The notes under the pieces are model-generated. The model saw only the letters and a list, made by a program, of their open reading frames with translations, ran no database searches and had not been told where the DNA came from. The translations under genes and the position numbers were made by a program. Of a DNA stretch of 64,000 nucleotides, positions 35,053 to 47,515 are shown piece by piece. The stretch comes from Dipteris shenzhenensis. Its lineage: Eukaryota > Polypodiophyta > Polypodiopsida > Gleicheniales. Location: assembly GCA_047967505.1 (NCBI GenBank), contig CM106539.1. The stretch is one strand, 5' to 3'. The stretch's first letter is position 1. Each line of letters opens with the position of its first letter.

Positions 35053-35298
35053 GCTTTTAAATAAAGAAAAGGCAGCAATAATGGGGTTGTGGGGGGACGA
35101 ATCATATGGAGAGACCACGTGAGGTAGCGTGGGAGGGGAAAGTGATATTAAAAAAAAGATGGTGGTAGGTTGTAAGTGGGCGAGACAGGGGGAGGTCTTT
35201 TCATGTACAGAGAGCACAAGCTGGGAGGGGACAAAGCAAAGGGACTAAAATAAACACAAAAACACTACTAGTATCCAAAGATCTACAAGTATTGAGGT

Positions 35299-36162
35299 TT
35301 AAGAGCGAAAGCCAAAGCGGTCCAAGGCAGCCTCCATGTCAGCAAGAAGGCACATAATGTCTTGGGGCACAGCATTGTTATTAGGGCAGCTAATAGCGGT
35401 ATTAATGCTTGTATTAGTAGTAATATGAGATGGATTATTACTGTGGTGGCGGTGCTGGTGCGGCGCTCGCGGGGTGTGAGAATAGTAGTGGAGACTTGGC
35501 GGCGGCTCTACAAATAGAGTGGCCGCTACATTTGGCGGGGGAGTGGGACGAGTGGCTAAATTTGGCGGCTGAGGTGGCGCTGAGATGGCGGAGCGGCAGC
35601 ACGGGCAGCGCGGCACGTGGCGCTGCTGCGCCTGGCCCTGCTGCAGCCACGGGGACAGGCAAGCGGAGTGGAACACGTGGCGGCACGGCAGGCGGAGCAG
35701 GGCGTGAGTTGGCAGCAGGATGTCCAAACAGACAGCGCAGAGGTCGGGGACGTCGCCGTCGTCGTCGGCGCCGCCGCCAAATTGGTCCGCCTCCAGATCT
35801 AGAGGCAAAAGGGCCAGATCTAGAGGAGCGGCTATAATACGCTTGGTCTGGCCATTTTCTTCGTTATCGTCTTCTTCGTTATCGTCGTCGTCGTCTTCTT
35901 CATCATCTTCTTCGTCTTCTTCATCTTCATCTTCTTCTTCCTCGAGTGCTTCCGTTGTTGCCCCTGCTCTTCTTTCCGTGGCTATGGCGCTCCTGTAGCT
36001 GCACTTCCTCACCACCATTGACGTCTCCTCTATGTAATTTGCTTGCTCCTGTCGCCTCTGTTGTTGTTGTTGTTGTTGTTGCTGCTGCAGCACCTCAGTG
36101 TTTTCCCCCCCCTGCTCCCCTTCCTCCCTCCGAGCCAACCAGTCCCTTATCCTTGCCTCCAT
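35299..36162 (-). CDS. RING-H2 zinc-finger protein, probable E3 ubiquitin ligase
   Basis: 287 residues from the first in-frame ATG (MEARIRDWLARREEGEQ). The frame is open 62 codons further upstream but without ATG, and then meets TAG. Parts: basic N-terminus, polyQ of 10 (residues 26-35), a 30-residue Glu/Asp tract (about 74-103), and the RING-H2 at 142-189. The RING reads CAVC, 14 residues, CRHVFHSAC, 17 residues, CPCC, with all eight ligands C-C-C-H-H-C-C-C. The PW after the sixth ligand (LSPWL) is the usual E2-contact tryptophan. The sixth-to-seventh ligand gap of 17 is longer than the common 10-12. A Pro/His/Asn-rich tail ends DMEAALDRFGFRS. No signal peptide or membrane segment, so probably a soluble or nuclear ligase that moves ubiquitin from an E2 to unknown substrates. 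The coding sequence is GC-rich and intron-free, unlike its AT-rich surroundings. It is the only intact host gene in the window. Confidence 0.85.
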   Translation of the reverse strand: MEARIRDWLARREEGEQGGENTEVLQQQQQQQQQQRRQEQANYIEETSMVVRKCSYRSAIATERRAGATTEALEEEEDEDEEDEEDDEEDDDDDNEEDDNEENGQTKRIIAAPLDLALLPLDLEADQFGGGADDDGDVPDLCAVCLDILLPTHALLRLPCRHVFHSACLSPWLQQGQAQQRHVPRCPCCRSAISAPPQPPNLATRPTPPPNVAATLFVEPPPSLHYYSHTPRAPHQHRHHSNNPSHITTNTSINTAISCPNNNAVPQDIMCLLADMEAALDRFGFRS

Positions 36163-36173
36163 CACCCCTCCAT
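36160..36173 (-). promoter_or_regulatory. Three-codon upstream ORF whose stop overlaps the RING start (TGATG)
   Basis: Minus strand reads ATGGAGGGGTGATGG. The first ATG (36173-36171) gives M-E-G-stop. The stop TGA (36164-36162) shares its last base with the ATG of the RING protein (36162-36160). Both ATGs have G at -3 and G at +4. If the mRNA includes this segment, translation of the RING protein would need leaky scanning or reinitiation. It depends on the transcript start, which I cannot see. Confidence 0.45.
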
Positions 36174-37949
36174 GCCTCCAAAACTCCCCATCGTCCCCCA
36201 GCAAATACAGCTCCTGCCTCCCCCCGCCAGCTTCTTCATTGTCGACGTCTCTTTCCCTGCCACCACCCACCCAACCCAACAACAACACGCAACCACCACC
36301 AGTACTCAGAATCGATTCTCTGAGTTCAGGTCTACTCCTGCCCAACACCTACGAGCCTCACACAGTATCTCTCCCTTTCTCTTGCGCAACAACTCGGTTG
36401 CAGCTAATTCGCATGCCGAACAGAAAACGCAGTCATTCGTGGATCTATCGAATGCCGTCCCGCCCCCCTCCCAAAAATAAAGAAAATTCCGTTCACGAAA
36501 AGCAATTCGATTGCCGAATACAAAAAAGCACGAACTAAGGGTAGAATTACAACCGTGAATCTGCTGCTCCCAGCGTCTCGTCTATTAGCTCCCATACGTC
36601 CAGCGTCTTCCCACGGTTGTCTCTCTCTGCGAGCTGCAAACGAACACATTACAGTCAGCCTAGCTCTTCAATTCCACGCCGCACTGCCTACAAACTGTTA
36701 ACATGACACACTCCATGGTACTAACCATCCTACCGTTCTACAGTGGCGCGATTATACCGTTCTACAGGGAACTTAGGAGTTCCCAAAGCTTTGCTCACAG
36801 TCAAATTTGGAGCGGATCTATAGTATCACAACGCAGGTATAATACTTCAAAACTTTCCTCTGGACTCGCGAGTCACTACGTGAAATGCACTCACTATTTC
36901 ACCCAGGTGCAGATTGTGCGCCAAAATACTTACAGGCGTACAGCGCCCCCGCTTATAGAGTCTAATTGCGCTACCTCTCCCTAATTTCTGTGCCTAGCTT
37001 GTCACCACTAATTCCCAGCAAATGTACCCGGAAACCGCATCACTCAAAATTTCTGAGCAGCATTTTAGTGAAGCCCAAGATCGGGCACAATCAGCTACAA
37101 GATCGAGCTCCATCTCGCATGAGATCCCATCTAAGCTCAATTAGCACTCAGCTGCCATGTCCGCTTGGTTCAAACATGATCCAGAACAGAGCTGAATTAC
37201 CTCATCTGGACGGCAACCAAGTGATTAACCAAAACCAGGCAACGAAGGACAAACTACCCCATAGACCAACCGAACACGACAGTAATTTGCCTCTCAAACG
37301 CAACCTAAACAAGCCACTGACCCGTGACAGCCCCAAACAAACCAAAACGAGCCAAAGGAAGCGACAATCTCGATCAAACACGAAAGGGAAGCAAAGGGCA
37401 AGCGAGCTAACTCTGGAATGCAGGATTTGCCAAGGGCGGAGGCTTCCCCAGCACCAACTGCGCTCACTACTGAAAGCCATGAAGGAGAGGCCAATTCTTC
37501 AAGCTGAGAAAGGCCGCGAGGGCATGGGAGGAGATGGATCAGAAGGAGCAAGAGCTCAAATGGGCGTTGGTTGGGCGAGGATCTAGGGGGTCCCGAGGTC
37601 TGATAAGCCACGGAAAGAGGCTCATCGACAAGACCTGGGAATTCAGGCTTTTCTATATGGAGTGCGTGAGTTGGAGAACTAGTAATAGTGTCACGGTTTC
37701 AGTTCCCTTTCCCCATAAACCGCCGACAAGTATAGATGTAAAGAAGCCCAGCTGTTTTTCGTGCTATTGAAAACACAGATATCTGACGAGCATCCCCTGC
37801 ATTAGAACTTTCTCCCCCTTCTTTGCTTACGATCGAAGCCACATTGCATGTGAGCTCTTCTTGGTTTCCACAACCACCCTCTCTCCTTAAACACAGGGCA
37901 GAAAGTTCTACTACCCTCTCTAGGCATGAACCACACACGATGATGCACG

Positions 37950-37950
<1 letters not shown>
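36174..37950. other. Probable 5' region of the RING gene
   Basis: GC-richer than most of the window. On the minus strand there is a TATA-like CTCTATAAGC at about 36950-36959, and further up a stretch resembling 5' UTR or intron sequence. A 206-codon plus-strand open frame (36966-37586) has biased, repetitive-free composition but no domain, and I do not accept it as a gene. Promoter and 5' UTR are inferred from position only. Confidence 0.35.
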
Positions 37951-37951
<1 letters not shown>

Positions 37952-37989
<38 letters not shown>

Positions 37990-38135
37990 GTTGCTAAAAT
38001 GTGGGTTGTGTGAGCTTGCATGCACGTGCACGCGTGCCTATGGACTACTCGCCTTGGACAAAGGAACTTGGGGTTTATGTTATGATGTGAAAAAGCCCCT
38101 CATCTCTACCACAATGTGTGTGTGTGTGTGTGAGT

Positions 38136-38181
<46 letters not shown>

Positions 38182-38340
38182 AAGAGAGAAAGAGAGAGAG
38201 AGTCCAATGCTTAATATAATCTTAAAGTTAAAATGGTAACCACATTGCAATCTGTCGGCACATAGATTGCATAGTTAAATGTATCCTTGGAGTAACTAGT
38301 CGGCTGCCAATTCAAGTCCAAGGATACATTTAAATGTGCA

Positions 38341-38411
<71 letters not shown>
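37952..38411. repeat. TC / GT / GA / TC microsatellite cluster with a nested hairpin
   Basis: (TC)n at 37952-37987; (GT)n at about 38117-38131; GA-rich tract at about 38139-38202; (TC)33 at about 38346-38411. Between the GA and TC tracts, 38268-38292 (TTAAATGTATCCTTGGAG core) and 38316-38340 (TCCAAGGATACATTTAA core) form a hairpin with about 24-bp arms and a 23-nt loop. GA and TC tracts are complementary and flank it, so the whole 38139-38411 segment is a nested inverted structure. Confidence 0.9.
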
Positions 38412-38415
<4 letters not shown>

Positions 38416-38697
38416 TACGTGATCATCTTACCTAGGAATAATTGCTTACTTTTTGCATCGACATTGTGGCTTGAACCTAGCCCATGTTCCCCATAGAAGG
38501 TTCCTTCTCGTGTACTTGTACATGATGGCCCTATGAGTTTGTTCACCATGTTCAATGGCAGGCTTTTATGTGACTAAAATATATTTATATAATATTTTCA
38601 TTTCAAAATTTGTGGCCATATCATATTTTTTGTATATATTACTCATATATATATATATTTTAATGACTACCTATGTATATATTACATCGTGTAGCTA

Positions 38698-38768
38698 AAA
38701 ACGTGCATTTAAAACGCAACCTATGCTAGTTAAAACGTGCATTTAAATGCAAACCTATGCTAGTTAAA
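38698..38768 (+). repeat. Tandem duplication, about 36-bp unit
   Basis: AAAACGTGCATTTAAAACGC and AAAACGTGCATTTAAATGCA, each followed by AACCTATGCTAGTTAAAAC, lie directly in tandem. Confidence 0.9.
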
Positions 38769-39138
38769 ACAATAGATGTCATAATTTATGGAAGCAATTG
38801 ATTCCAACTTTTATTAGTACCACTTATAGATAACTCTATTATAGAGGCAATGTCTCTAGGTAATGGCTCACCATAGACAAGGTAGAAGATTTAATAATTA
38901 AAAGAGCACGTTTGCTAATTGCAAGCCAAATTGGTAGTTTTAATAAATATAGCATGCACTCTACATTGTAGGGAAACTCAAGGAAGCTTTTCATAAAATT
39001 GTGACATCCTTCAATACTAGACACAAAATTTAAATGTTGGTGCTCTGTTGGTGGTTAAGCACTTTCAAACAGTTAATTTTGTTATTTCTAGAAACTTCTG
39101 CATGCACATGCCTACTCACAAGGGTGTGCATGCATAAC

Positions 39139-39300
39139 ATATCCACCATACACACACAAACAAACATGTGCGCGCATGTGCACATACACAATCGATGCAT
39201 GCACGCACACACGCACGCACGTGTACATGTACACACACACGCACATGCACATGTACACACGCACGCGCGCACACACACACACACACACACCCCCCTCCCC
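39139..39300 (-). repeat. CA-rich compound microsatellite
   Basis: Alternating CA, CATG, CACG and GTACATGTAC steps ending in (CA)n and a C run (CCCCCCTCCCC) at about 39290-39300. Similar in make-up to the 22.5 and 43.1 kb clusters. Open frames through it (Cys/Val or His/Thr repeats) are artefacts. Confidence 0.9.
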
Positions 39301-39592
39301 TTGGGGACCTTGCAATCTTGGGATGACATTGTGCTATATATGGATCACTAGGTTCACCTAAATTCTGGGGGATATTATGCAAAGGAGTGCATCTTGGTAT
39401 TGGACCAATATGGCCACACACCATTAGATATTTATGAGACATGAAATAGAGGATTAATGGATAATGTGGAATATTTGCTGTGAAGAAAGTATGTTACTTG
39501 AGTACATTATCCTTGGTGTATCCTATTAGGTAGATATGGATGTTAAAACTTCAATGGCAAGGACCAAATTCCACGACAAAATTAGGTACATA

Positions 39593-39745
39593 TGGCAAGG
39601 ACAAAATTCATTGGTGAATAATTTTATGGTTATAAGCACGCAAAAAGGAGGGTTTACTTGCATCACACATTGGCAATGGTAAGTGGCAAGGAGCAAATTC
39701 ATTGGTGAATAATTTAATAGTTATAGGTACACAAAAGGAGGGATC
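39593..39745 (+). repeat. Direct duplication, about 60 bp, 93 bp apart
   Basis: GGCAAGGA-(A/C)AAATTCATTGG, then TGAATAATTT-AT-GTTATA and CAAAA-GGAGGG, occurs at about 39593-39655 and 39686-39745. Confidence 0.8.
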
Positions 39746-39749
39746 CCTT

Positions 39750-42700
39750 CCCTTGCTCATTGAAGGTGGAGTGTAGGGACCACATTGTCCATTATTACAT
39801 ATATCCATCAAGGGCAGATAATGGAGGCTTGCTTTGAAGGCTCTTACTACCATGGCTTACACATGACTTGGAGGAGGGGAGTTTTTTGATGAGAAGATAG
39901 AAGGGTGTCCACATTACTTTGAAGAGAAATAAGTAGCGCCCAACTGAGGGCCATGAACTGGGAGATGTTTGGATTTGGAGCCCACAATCAGCCAGCTTTG
40001 ATTCACAACATTCCTCATATATGAAGCCCATCGATTTGTTCATAACGACTTAGTTTGTGACTCAACATGCATCTGTACATGACTCTGTGTGGGCAATGAT
40101 CATCAAGCATTTTTATGTGGTCCTATGTGTCGGTAGCGAGCAAGAAGGATGCCTTAGTGCTATGTTGCACTCACTTTATGGTTTAAGTGGCCGGAGGTAT
40201 GAATGAGATTGAGGGACAGGTTGATATGCTTGGTATAAGCCACCCTCGAGCTCTCTTTTGGAAACGAGTGGTTCTAGCCTCGATCGATTTTTCATTTGGT
40301 AGCGTATATTCTGAGATGAGCATGCTGATGTCAATGTTCCCTATTGCTTCTAATTGTCTACCTTTCCCTATGGCTCTCCTACAGGCTTGGTATGCATGTA
40401 CTACCAATATATTGTGACAACGAATGCAAATAGTTGTGTTGTGGACTGTATTATCATGCTTGCCTCGTTGCTATTCGACAAAGTAGTTTTTCCTCCTTGC
40501 GCTCTCAGACGCATAGTGGTGAGGAAGCACTTCATTAGAATGTTCAAAAGAACACTCCTAAGATTGCTCCCAAGAACACTACGAAAGTGTAGATGGCTTA
40601 TGTTCGATAGAAGACGAGCTGACCATGTTGGGAGACTAGTCTGTGTAAAAGCAAACGGTAGACGCTTTGTTTGAGCATCCCACTGGACTTCACAAGCCTT
40701 ATATCTATATGGACATACAGTTCTACTTCTACAATTTTCCTCAGTATGGTTGCAAAAAAGATGTCAAGCGTCACAGTAGCCTCAATATCTTACATTGAAA
40801 TGCTTTTAGAGGAAGGGGTGACACAATAAGGCACTCTGTGAGATATTATATTTTGGGTAGATGGTTTTTAAAAACATTCACGGATAGAACGACTACTATT
40901 GTCCAAGGCTATTGAGATAGACCACCACTACGTAGACCATTCCTGGGTATTTTTAGTAACTTAGAGATTCATACTGGAGCTAAGGGCAAGCCCTTTGCAC
41001 TATGTAAGCTTGAGCGATACCAGGTCTTGAGTCATATTTGCCTTCTTGGCTATAAAGCTTCACAGCCCAATACTAGTATTACATGGCCAGAGATTAAGCT
41101 ATGCCAGAGATTACAAATAGTAAAAATTGAAAGAGTGGCTGGCTGTGAGGGGGCTTAATACCTATGAGCATAGGGGAGCAACCATGCCCTTCAATACTTT
41201 ATTGGAAAACAAGACTAGCCATCTAGAGATGAGACGGAATAGTAAGCTGGGTGGTTGCTTGACTGTGGAGATAGTACTCCTGACTGAGAACGCCAAAAGG
41301 AAAAAGGCAGACATGTTTGAATATTTCTTGATGAGGGTGCTCAGCTATGCCACACACATTTATATATAATTTGATCAGTCTCTCATGGATATTAGATGTC
41401 TGAGAAGTAAGAGCAAGCAGATACAAATGCCTCTTTCTCTTGACTAGCTTTGAATAACATTTCTAATAATAATCCATTGTGTGCCACGATCATGGACTTG
41501 CGTAAAAACGTTTAGCTTATATGCCATAACGTTTTGAAGACCCACGCTAGCACAGTGGTTGTACAACTGTTGGGAATTTTTGCATTCCCTAATTTAAAGG
41601 ATGCTTTGTGCAATTTTGGAATTTTGCATAACCATACCGAGTTTCTAATAGTTTTGGCATCGAATTGCCCTTTTGAGGCTCAGCTCTACATACAGTATAT
41701 GGACTACTTTTTGAGGAGGTTGATGTGGGTATTTTTTTTGAAAAGCCCTCTCTTTATGCTCTGTTAGCCTTTGGAATAGTAGAAGGAGAGAATTGGATGG
41801 CCACATGTGCTGATGACTTATGATGTACTCTTATGAGTTAGTAGGGTCAGTATTGGATCAAGGCATATAGAATTTTACACTTGGAGCTATTAGCATGAAT
41901 TTTAAACTTGGAGCTACAAGCACAATCTCTGGTAACTAGTGTTTGCAGTTAACATGGCCTTGGCCATATATTCTTTGTTTGCAAGAGTTGGAAATGGTTG
42001 GCCCATCCATTTATTCTATTGGAATGCTCCTGAGTATATATTTGGCACATTTAATGCTCCAAGAATTACTGTAAATTGGAGCAAATTGCCCTTTAATTAT
42101 TTTGGAAGGATATACTATAACTATACCATTATTTAGGAGTGATCAATCATAAATAGTTATTGCCACTCTTTACTAGAAATTAAAACTTACCCCATAGTTA
42201 GGCTATTGTATATGGAATGCATTCCTTCATTATTCAGTCTTTAGGAGTATTAGGTTAATGCTACTTTCTGGTATTTTGGAATTTAATGCTTCCCTTATGT
42301 CAATTTGGATAATTATTTATGTTTGGGAGAAGCATTATTTTTATGCTAGGTCCTCTTAGAATTGCCATAGATACATCTACTTGAACACGTTAGAAGGTAG
42401 AGATCACTAGGTCTCTACACTTGGGATGAGACAGATGGATTAAGGAAGTCTTATTTGGGTAAATGTATAGTAAGGCAGTCTCATAATGGAAATTGTACTT
42501 TTGTGGGAATCTCCTATTATTTCATGAAGTTCATTAAACTATTTGACTAATTCCAACCTTTGTGTTTCAAAAATGCCAAGATTTGAGTAATGCCAATCTA
42601 AATAGAGTGACATGGATCACAACTATGTGCCGGCATTGCAACTTGGCTTCCACAACTGAAATGAATTGTTCTAACTTTCTTTTGGTTGTGATGGTGCCAA

Positions 42701-43060
42701 GTGAGTCGGCATACCTCTCCATCGGATTGGCATTATAAAATCTTTGGCATGATTTGATGGAAATAAAAGATGGTGTTGGCAACTTCGAGTAGAACTTTGT
42801 GGCATATTATTTCCATCTATTGTAATATGGGAATGAATTATTGGTTGGAGATTACTTCGGACTCTTTTTATATTCTAGACATTTTATTGATATGAATGTG
42901 AGTATTTATGATGACTCCCACTTCGATACTCTATCTGAAGGGGTTGAATATTAATGGATTACTCTCACTTTGTTGTTTGAAAAGGGCAATGGCATTTGTT
43001 TGTATTTGGTTCACTCTAACATTGAAGACTGGTCCAGTAGTGTAGTATGCTAGATTGTTT
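39750..43060. other. Unassigned region, about 3.3 kb
   Basis: No gene family recognised on either strand. Open stretches of up to about 105 codons occur, but without motifs. The texture changes around 41.5 kb to more AT-rich DNA. Confidence 0.3.
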
Positions 43061-43067
43061 GATAGGA

Positions 43068-43070
<3 letters not shown>

Positions 43071-43104
<34 letters not shown>

Positions 43105-43660
43105 TTTTTTTTGGTGAAATTACACACACACACACACACACACATGCATCCACATATCTCTATGTGCACATGTAAACAAAAATATGTGTGCATGTAGACA
43201 AACACACATGTGCATGTACCCACAATCACTCATCAAACATGACACACAAGCACATGTGCACACACCATGTTTGCATGAGGCATGCATGTACACACACATA
43301 TGTGCACGGAACATATCCACTATCACTCATGTGAATGCATAACATGCATCTGTAGATGCACATGTGTGCATCCACATAGATTGATGCACATTTGCAAGAG
43401 CACGAGCATGTGCATGCACATGCACATGTCATACTCATGTGTGCAAGAGCGCACGCGCACACACACACACACACACCCATGCATGTGTGAGTGTACACAT
43501 ACACATATAGCACATGTGCATGTATGTGCAACATGCATGTGCACACACCCACACACACAAGTACATGTGCAAGTGCATGCACGCGCATACACATACACTT
43601 CCTCTAACCTTGTTCATTTACTTCTTCATTTATACCTAACGTGCATGCACATGCACACAA
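43071..43660 (-). repeat. Large CA / CATGTG compound microsatellite
   Basis: (CA)n at 43071-43100, a T run, (CA)n at 43123-43143, then about 500 bases of CACATGTGCATG-type steps with further (CA) runs at about 43458-43477. Highly repetitive and self-complementary in places (CATGTGCACATG). Noncoding. Confidence 0.9.
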
Positions 43661-46600
43661 ACTCACACCCATTTCCCTTAATCTCATTTGTTTACTTCTC
43701 TAATATCCTAATGATGTTGACTCTTTTGTCCAATAATGTTATGTCCTATAGTTGAAATACAGTAACGATTATAAAATAGTGTAAATATGCTAGCATGCTG
43801 AAATTACATTATTTTTCCCCTCCATTTATTAATCATTTCACATTTACCCTAGTTCACTTGTGGATGAATCATAAAATTTACAATATCATAAATATGCCAT
43901 TTTCAACATAAAACATAGAGCTACATTATAAAATGTCCAACATATCCCAATGTCCAACATATCCCATATGATTCCTATATGCAATGAGAAAGGTGTACCA
44001 CATGGATTTATGGGTTAGGAGGTTAACGGGTGTGTGGCTACTCATTTAGGGCATTCCTAAATTGAGGATAGGCTATTGGGTGCATTTGTTCACAACATCC
44101 TTATTGGGGTTAGGCTTTTGGAGTTAGAATACTCAAGCTTGACATGGAGCTCAAGCTCTCTCAAGGTGAGTTGAGTATATGGGAGAGTTCTGGCTACTCA
44201 TCTTGTATGCCCCTACATAACAAGATTCTAGGCCCCTTTTATATTTGGTGTGTGTCCCTTTGGTTTTTGTGGTTGAGAGTGCAGTTGCACTCTCAACCTG
44301 TGGATCCAGTCCCCTTTTATATTTCGTGTCCCTTTGATGCGTGTGGTTGAGAGTGCATTTACAGGCATGTGAGACTTGGGGGGGGTTTGGGGCTAAGAGC
44401 ATGTATAGGAGAGGGCTCATTAGAGCTAGGAGGCCATCTTAAGGGAGGTAACCCATGCACTTCACTACATGCGCACGAGGGCCCATAGTGAGGACTATTT
44501 GAGGGACCATAACTTTCATGGGCAGACTTAGATTGCAATGCTTCTTAAAGCCTTGAATGGTCTCATCGGGCTCTACAAGCTGAGCTATTCAAATTATTCT
44601 TGTCAACTTGCATTGGGATTAATTTTGAGAAGCCTAAAGGAAAGTCACAAGCTAATACCATAAAAAATATAATGCTCACAATAGTACTATCAACATTGTC
44701 AATAGAAAAATATTCAAATAAGCATTAATATATTTGTAAAAAGTGCAATGGTGATTTACACTAACATTGTGTTTTTCTTTAAATTTTTTTGGGTAGAATG
44801 GCATGTTCTATGTATCTATCCAATATGCACTAACTTCTATAAGGACTCATTTAGACCCCAAAAGGTAGGGGAAGCATAATATATGAGGTGGGAGAGTATG
44901 TATTACAGACATGAGGCCTAATTAGAAGTGGACTTGGCACTCTCGATTTTTGTCATCCTCATTGTTCCATTTCTTGGTTCCTCCTCAACCTCTCTATTCA
45001 ACTCTTTATGCACCTCGTTGAGATGCCGGTTCCCTTGTATCTCCTACATAAAACCAATCCAAAGGTTAGTGCATGAATCTAAGGGTTTATAGAAAAACTT
45101 AAAGCTTGAGACTCATGGCTATGAATACTTACATCAATGAAGACGTCTCCCCCATCTCTACCTCCAAAGAGTGGAAGACCTCAGATGCTCCATTGTTATA
45201 GACATACTTGCATTCCTCTGAAATCCATTCTTGGCCTTTGTTCATTTAACTTTCACACAATATATCTCTTTATTTTTCACACTAAAACTCTCTTTCGCAA
45301 AAAATATCGATTCAAATAGTACATGCATTAATGACATACCACCATTTGAAGAGGTGGGGAAGAAAAGAACTTACAAATCAAGCATGGAATTAATCTACCT
45401 TCCCAAAAGTTTATGCAACCATGCTTGCTAACTCCTTTTGCTCATTGAAGTTTGGTGTTAGCAACCATTTGTGGTGATGTTGCAATTAGTTTATCATTTC
45501 ATTCCATGGCCCTTCATTTGTTTGGGTATGTAGGGTAATTGCCTTTTCTAGATGGCCAACAAGGCGCCACCCTAGTTGAGCCAATGCAAATCAGTTGAAG
45601 TCACAAGTGTATGTGTAGTGTGGGGAAAATGGGAAAGCAAACTTAGAGCAAAAAAAATATTGAAAGGGAGATAGAAGGAAGGATTGCAATCGTTAAAAAT
45701 AGAAGTTTTTTTTCTATTCCTTGGCTGAACTGGCGTGAATATGAAGAGCTCTTACTACCCATTGCATTTACAAGACTTGCACCTTCCTTCTCAAAAGGGT
45801 ACTGACATAACTTTGTATCTGTCTGAGATGACAGACTTTGCTCAAACTGAATCCTTTGTGTATAGCCTTCGACTACATCCTTAGTCTTATGGGTTGACTT
45901 GCTTGTCAAGTCCTTTTTCCACCCCATCTACTATACCTGCCACCATGAACCTCTCATAGTTGAGTTCCTTCACTACCTTGATTCATCATGTAGTGCTACT
46001 TGACTTATTGCCTAATGTCGCCTATGGATTGAGCATTTTCCACATGATGCTGATAAGAGGGTTTGAGTTTCTCTTGTTTTGCCAAGTTTTTGGCTAGAAG
46101 CTCCATTTATTCTTTGTTTTGGAGCTCCATTTGACTATTTCATCCTTGAATTTGCGAGCTCTCCCCTGTTGAAAGTTGAATCCCCAAACATCAATCCCAT
46201 GGTCAACATTGGCTTCATTTTCAAATCCTTCAATCGATAGAGCTACATGAATATGATTTAGATCACGGATTTTGGCTGCCTTCCAAAGGTCTCTTTCCTG
46301 TGCTTTAAGCGCTTACATCATTTTTATGATACTTATGATTGAAGAGTGTTTGAAAGACTTATACTTGGGCATAGGGAACTTATTCCCTAGCTCCTTTTAG
46401 TTCTACTCCTTATGGTTGAAGGAATCAGACTTACCATTGGGAACTCCCTTATCCAACTCCCAATCTTTCTTTCTCTACCTCTTCCTTGCAAAAATCAAGA
46501 ATCACATCTTTGAATTTAGTAATCAAGAGGTAGTACACGTGGTTTAAGGCAACCTTTCAATTCTCATCTTCCACTATGTCCTCACTAGATTCAACCCTAT

Positions 46601-46905
46601 AATGGAGGGGTTTTGATTGCACACTCAACTCTAAGCGTGATGCTCATGACCATGCCTCAATTAACTATACCTCATCCTCCATTCTTACTTTGTGACAATT
46701 TGCCATAAGCATGTGATGCCATGATCCTCTCAATATCCCTCTCTCTACATGTGTGTTGCTTTAACTTAGGAAATAATTGAAAGAGAGGCTTTGGCCTTCT
46801 CCTTGATATCTTCCTTAGAGGTATTGCAAGGCCCCTTAAGGTCACAAGATGATATGAATATGTCAACTATCAAAGGAATTCTTAACCTAAAACTCAAGAA
46901 ATAAA
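43661..46905. other. Unassigned region with a palindrome
   Basis: No gene recognised in about 3.2 kb. Contains the duplicated palindromic block at 44231-44360 and a short tandem CCAACATATCCCA near 43940. A minus-strand open stretch at 45643-45927 has no family match. Confidence 0.3.
44231..44360. repeat. Direct repeat carrying a perfect 13-bp palindrome
   Basis: CCCCTTTTATATTT(G/C)G-GT and CCCTTTG-T--GTGGTTGAGA then GTGCA occur at about 44233-44283 and 44311-44356. In the first copy GGTTGAGAGTGCA (44271-44283) and TGCACTCTCAACC (44286-44298) form perfect arms around GT. Confidence 0.85.
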
Positions 46906-46910
46906 GGTGA

Positions 46911-46972
46911 ACCATGTGTGTGCATGCGCGCGCGCGTGTGTGTGCACACGTACAAGCGCATGTGCATGCATG

Positions 46973-47046
<74 letters not shown>
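46911..47046 (+). repeat. CG/GT alternating tract with (GT)36
   Basis: GTGTGTGCATGCGCGCGCGC at the left, then GTGCACACGTAC and CATGCATGCATG, then an uninterrupted GT run from about 46976 to 47046. Almost pure alternating purine-pyrimidine over about 135 bases, a Z-DNA-prone composition. Confidence 0.95.
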
Positions 47047-47049
<3 letters not shown>

Positions 47050-47363
47050 ATTTGCCTCCTCCACTCCCCCTCTCCATCTCCACCTCCACCCCTCCAACCC
47101 CCCCCTCCATCCCCTCCACCTACACCCCTCCACTCCCCCCTCCTCCATCTCCGCCACCCCCCCCCTCTCCACCACCCCCTCTTCCCCCCCCCCTCCCTTC
47201 CATCGTTCTCTCCCCCCTCCCTCCATCTCCACCCCCCCCTTCCATCTCCCCCCCTCCATCTCCACCCTCCCCCTTCCACCACCCCTCTCTCTCTCTCTCT
47301 CTCCACCCCCCTCACTCATCTCTCTCTCTCTCTCTCTCTACCCCCCCTCTCTTCTACCCCCCA

Positions 47364-47430
<67 letters not shown>

Positions 47431-47472
47431 CCCCTCTCTCTTCTACCCCCCCTCTCTTCTACCCCCCTCTCT

Positions 47473-47515
<43 letters not shown>

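Noticed and set aside
36950-36959. TATA box (CTCTATAAGC, minus) for the RING gene
   Set aside because: Nearly 800 bases upstream of the ATG with no transcript evidence; mentioned only as a possibility.
36966-37586. 206-codon plus-strand open frame rich in Lys, Arg, Gln and Pro
   Set aside because: No domain; it lies antisense to the likely 5' region of the RING gene. GC-rich DNA gives longer chance frames.
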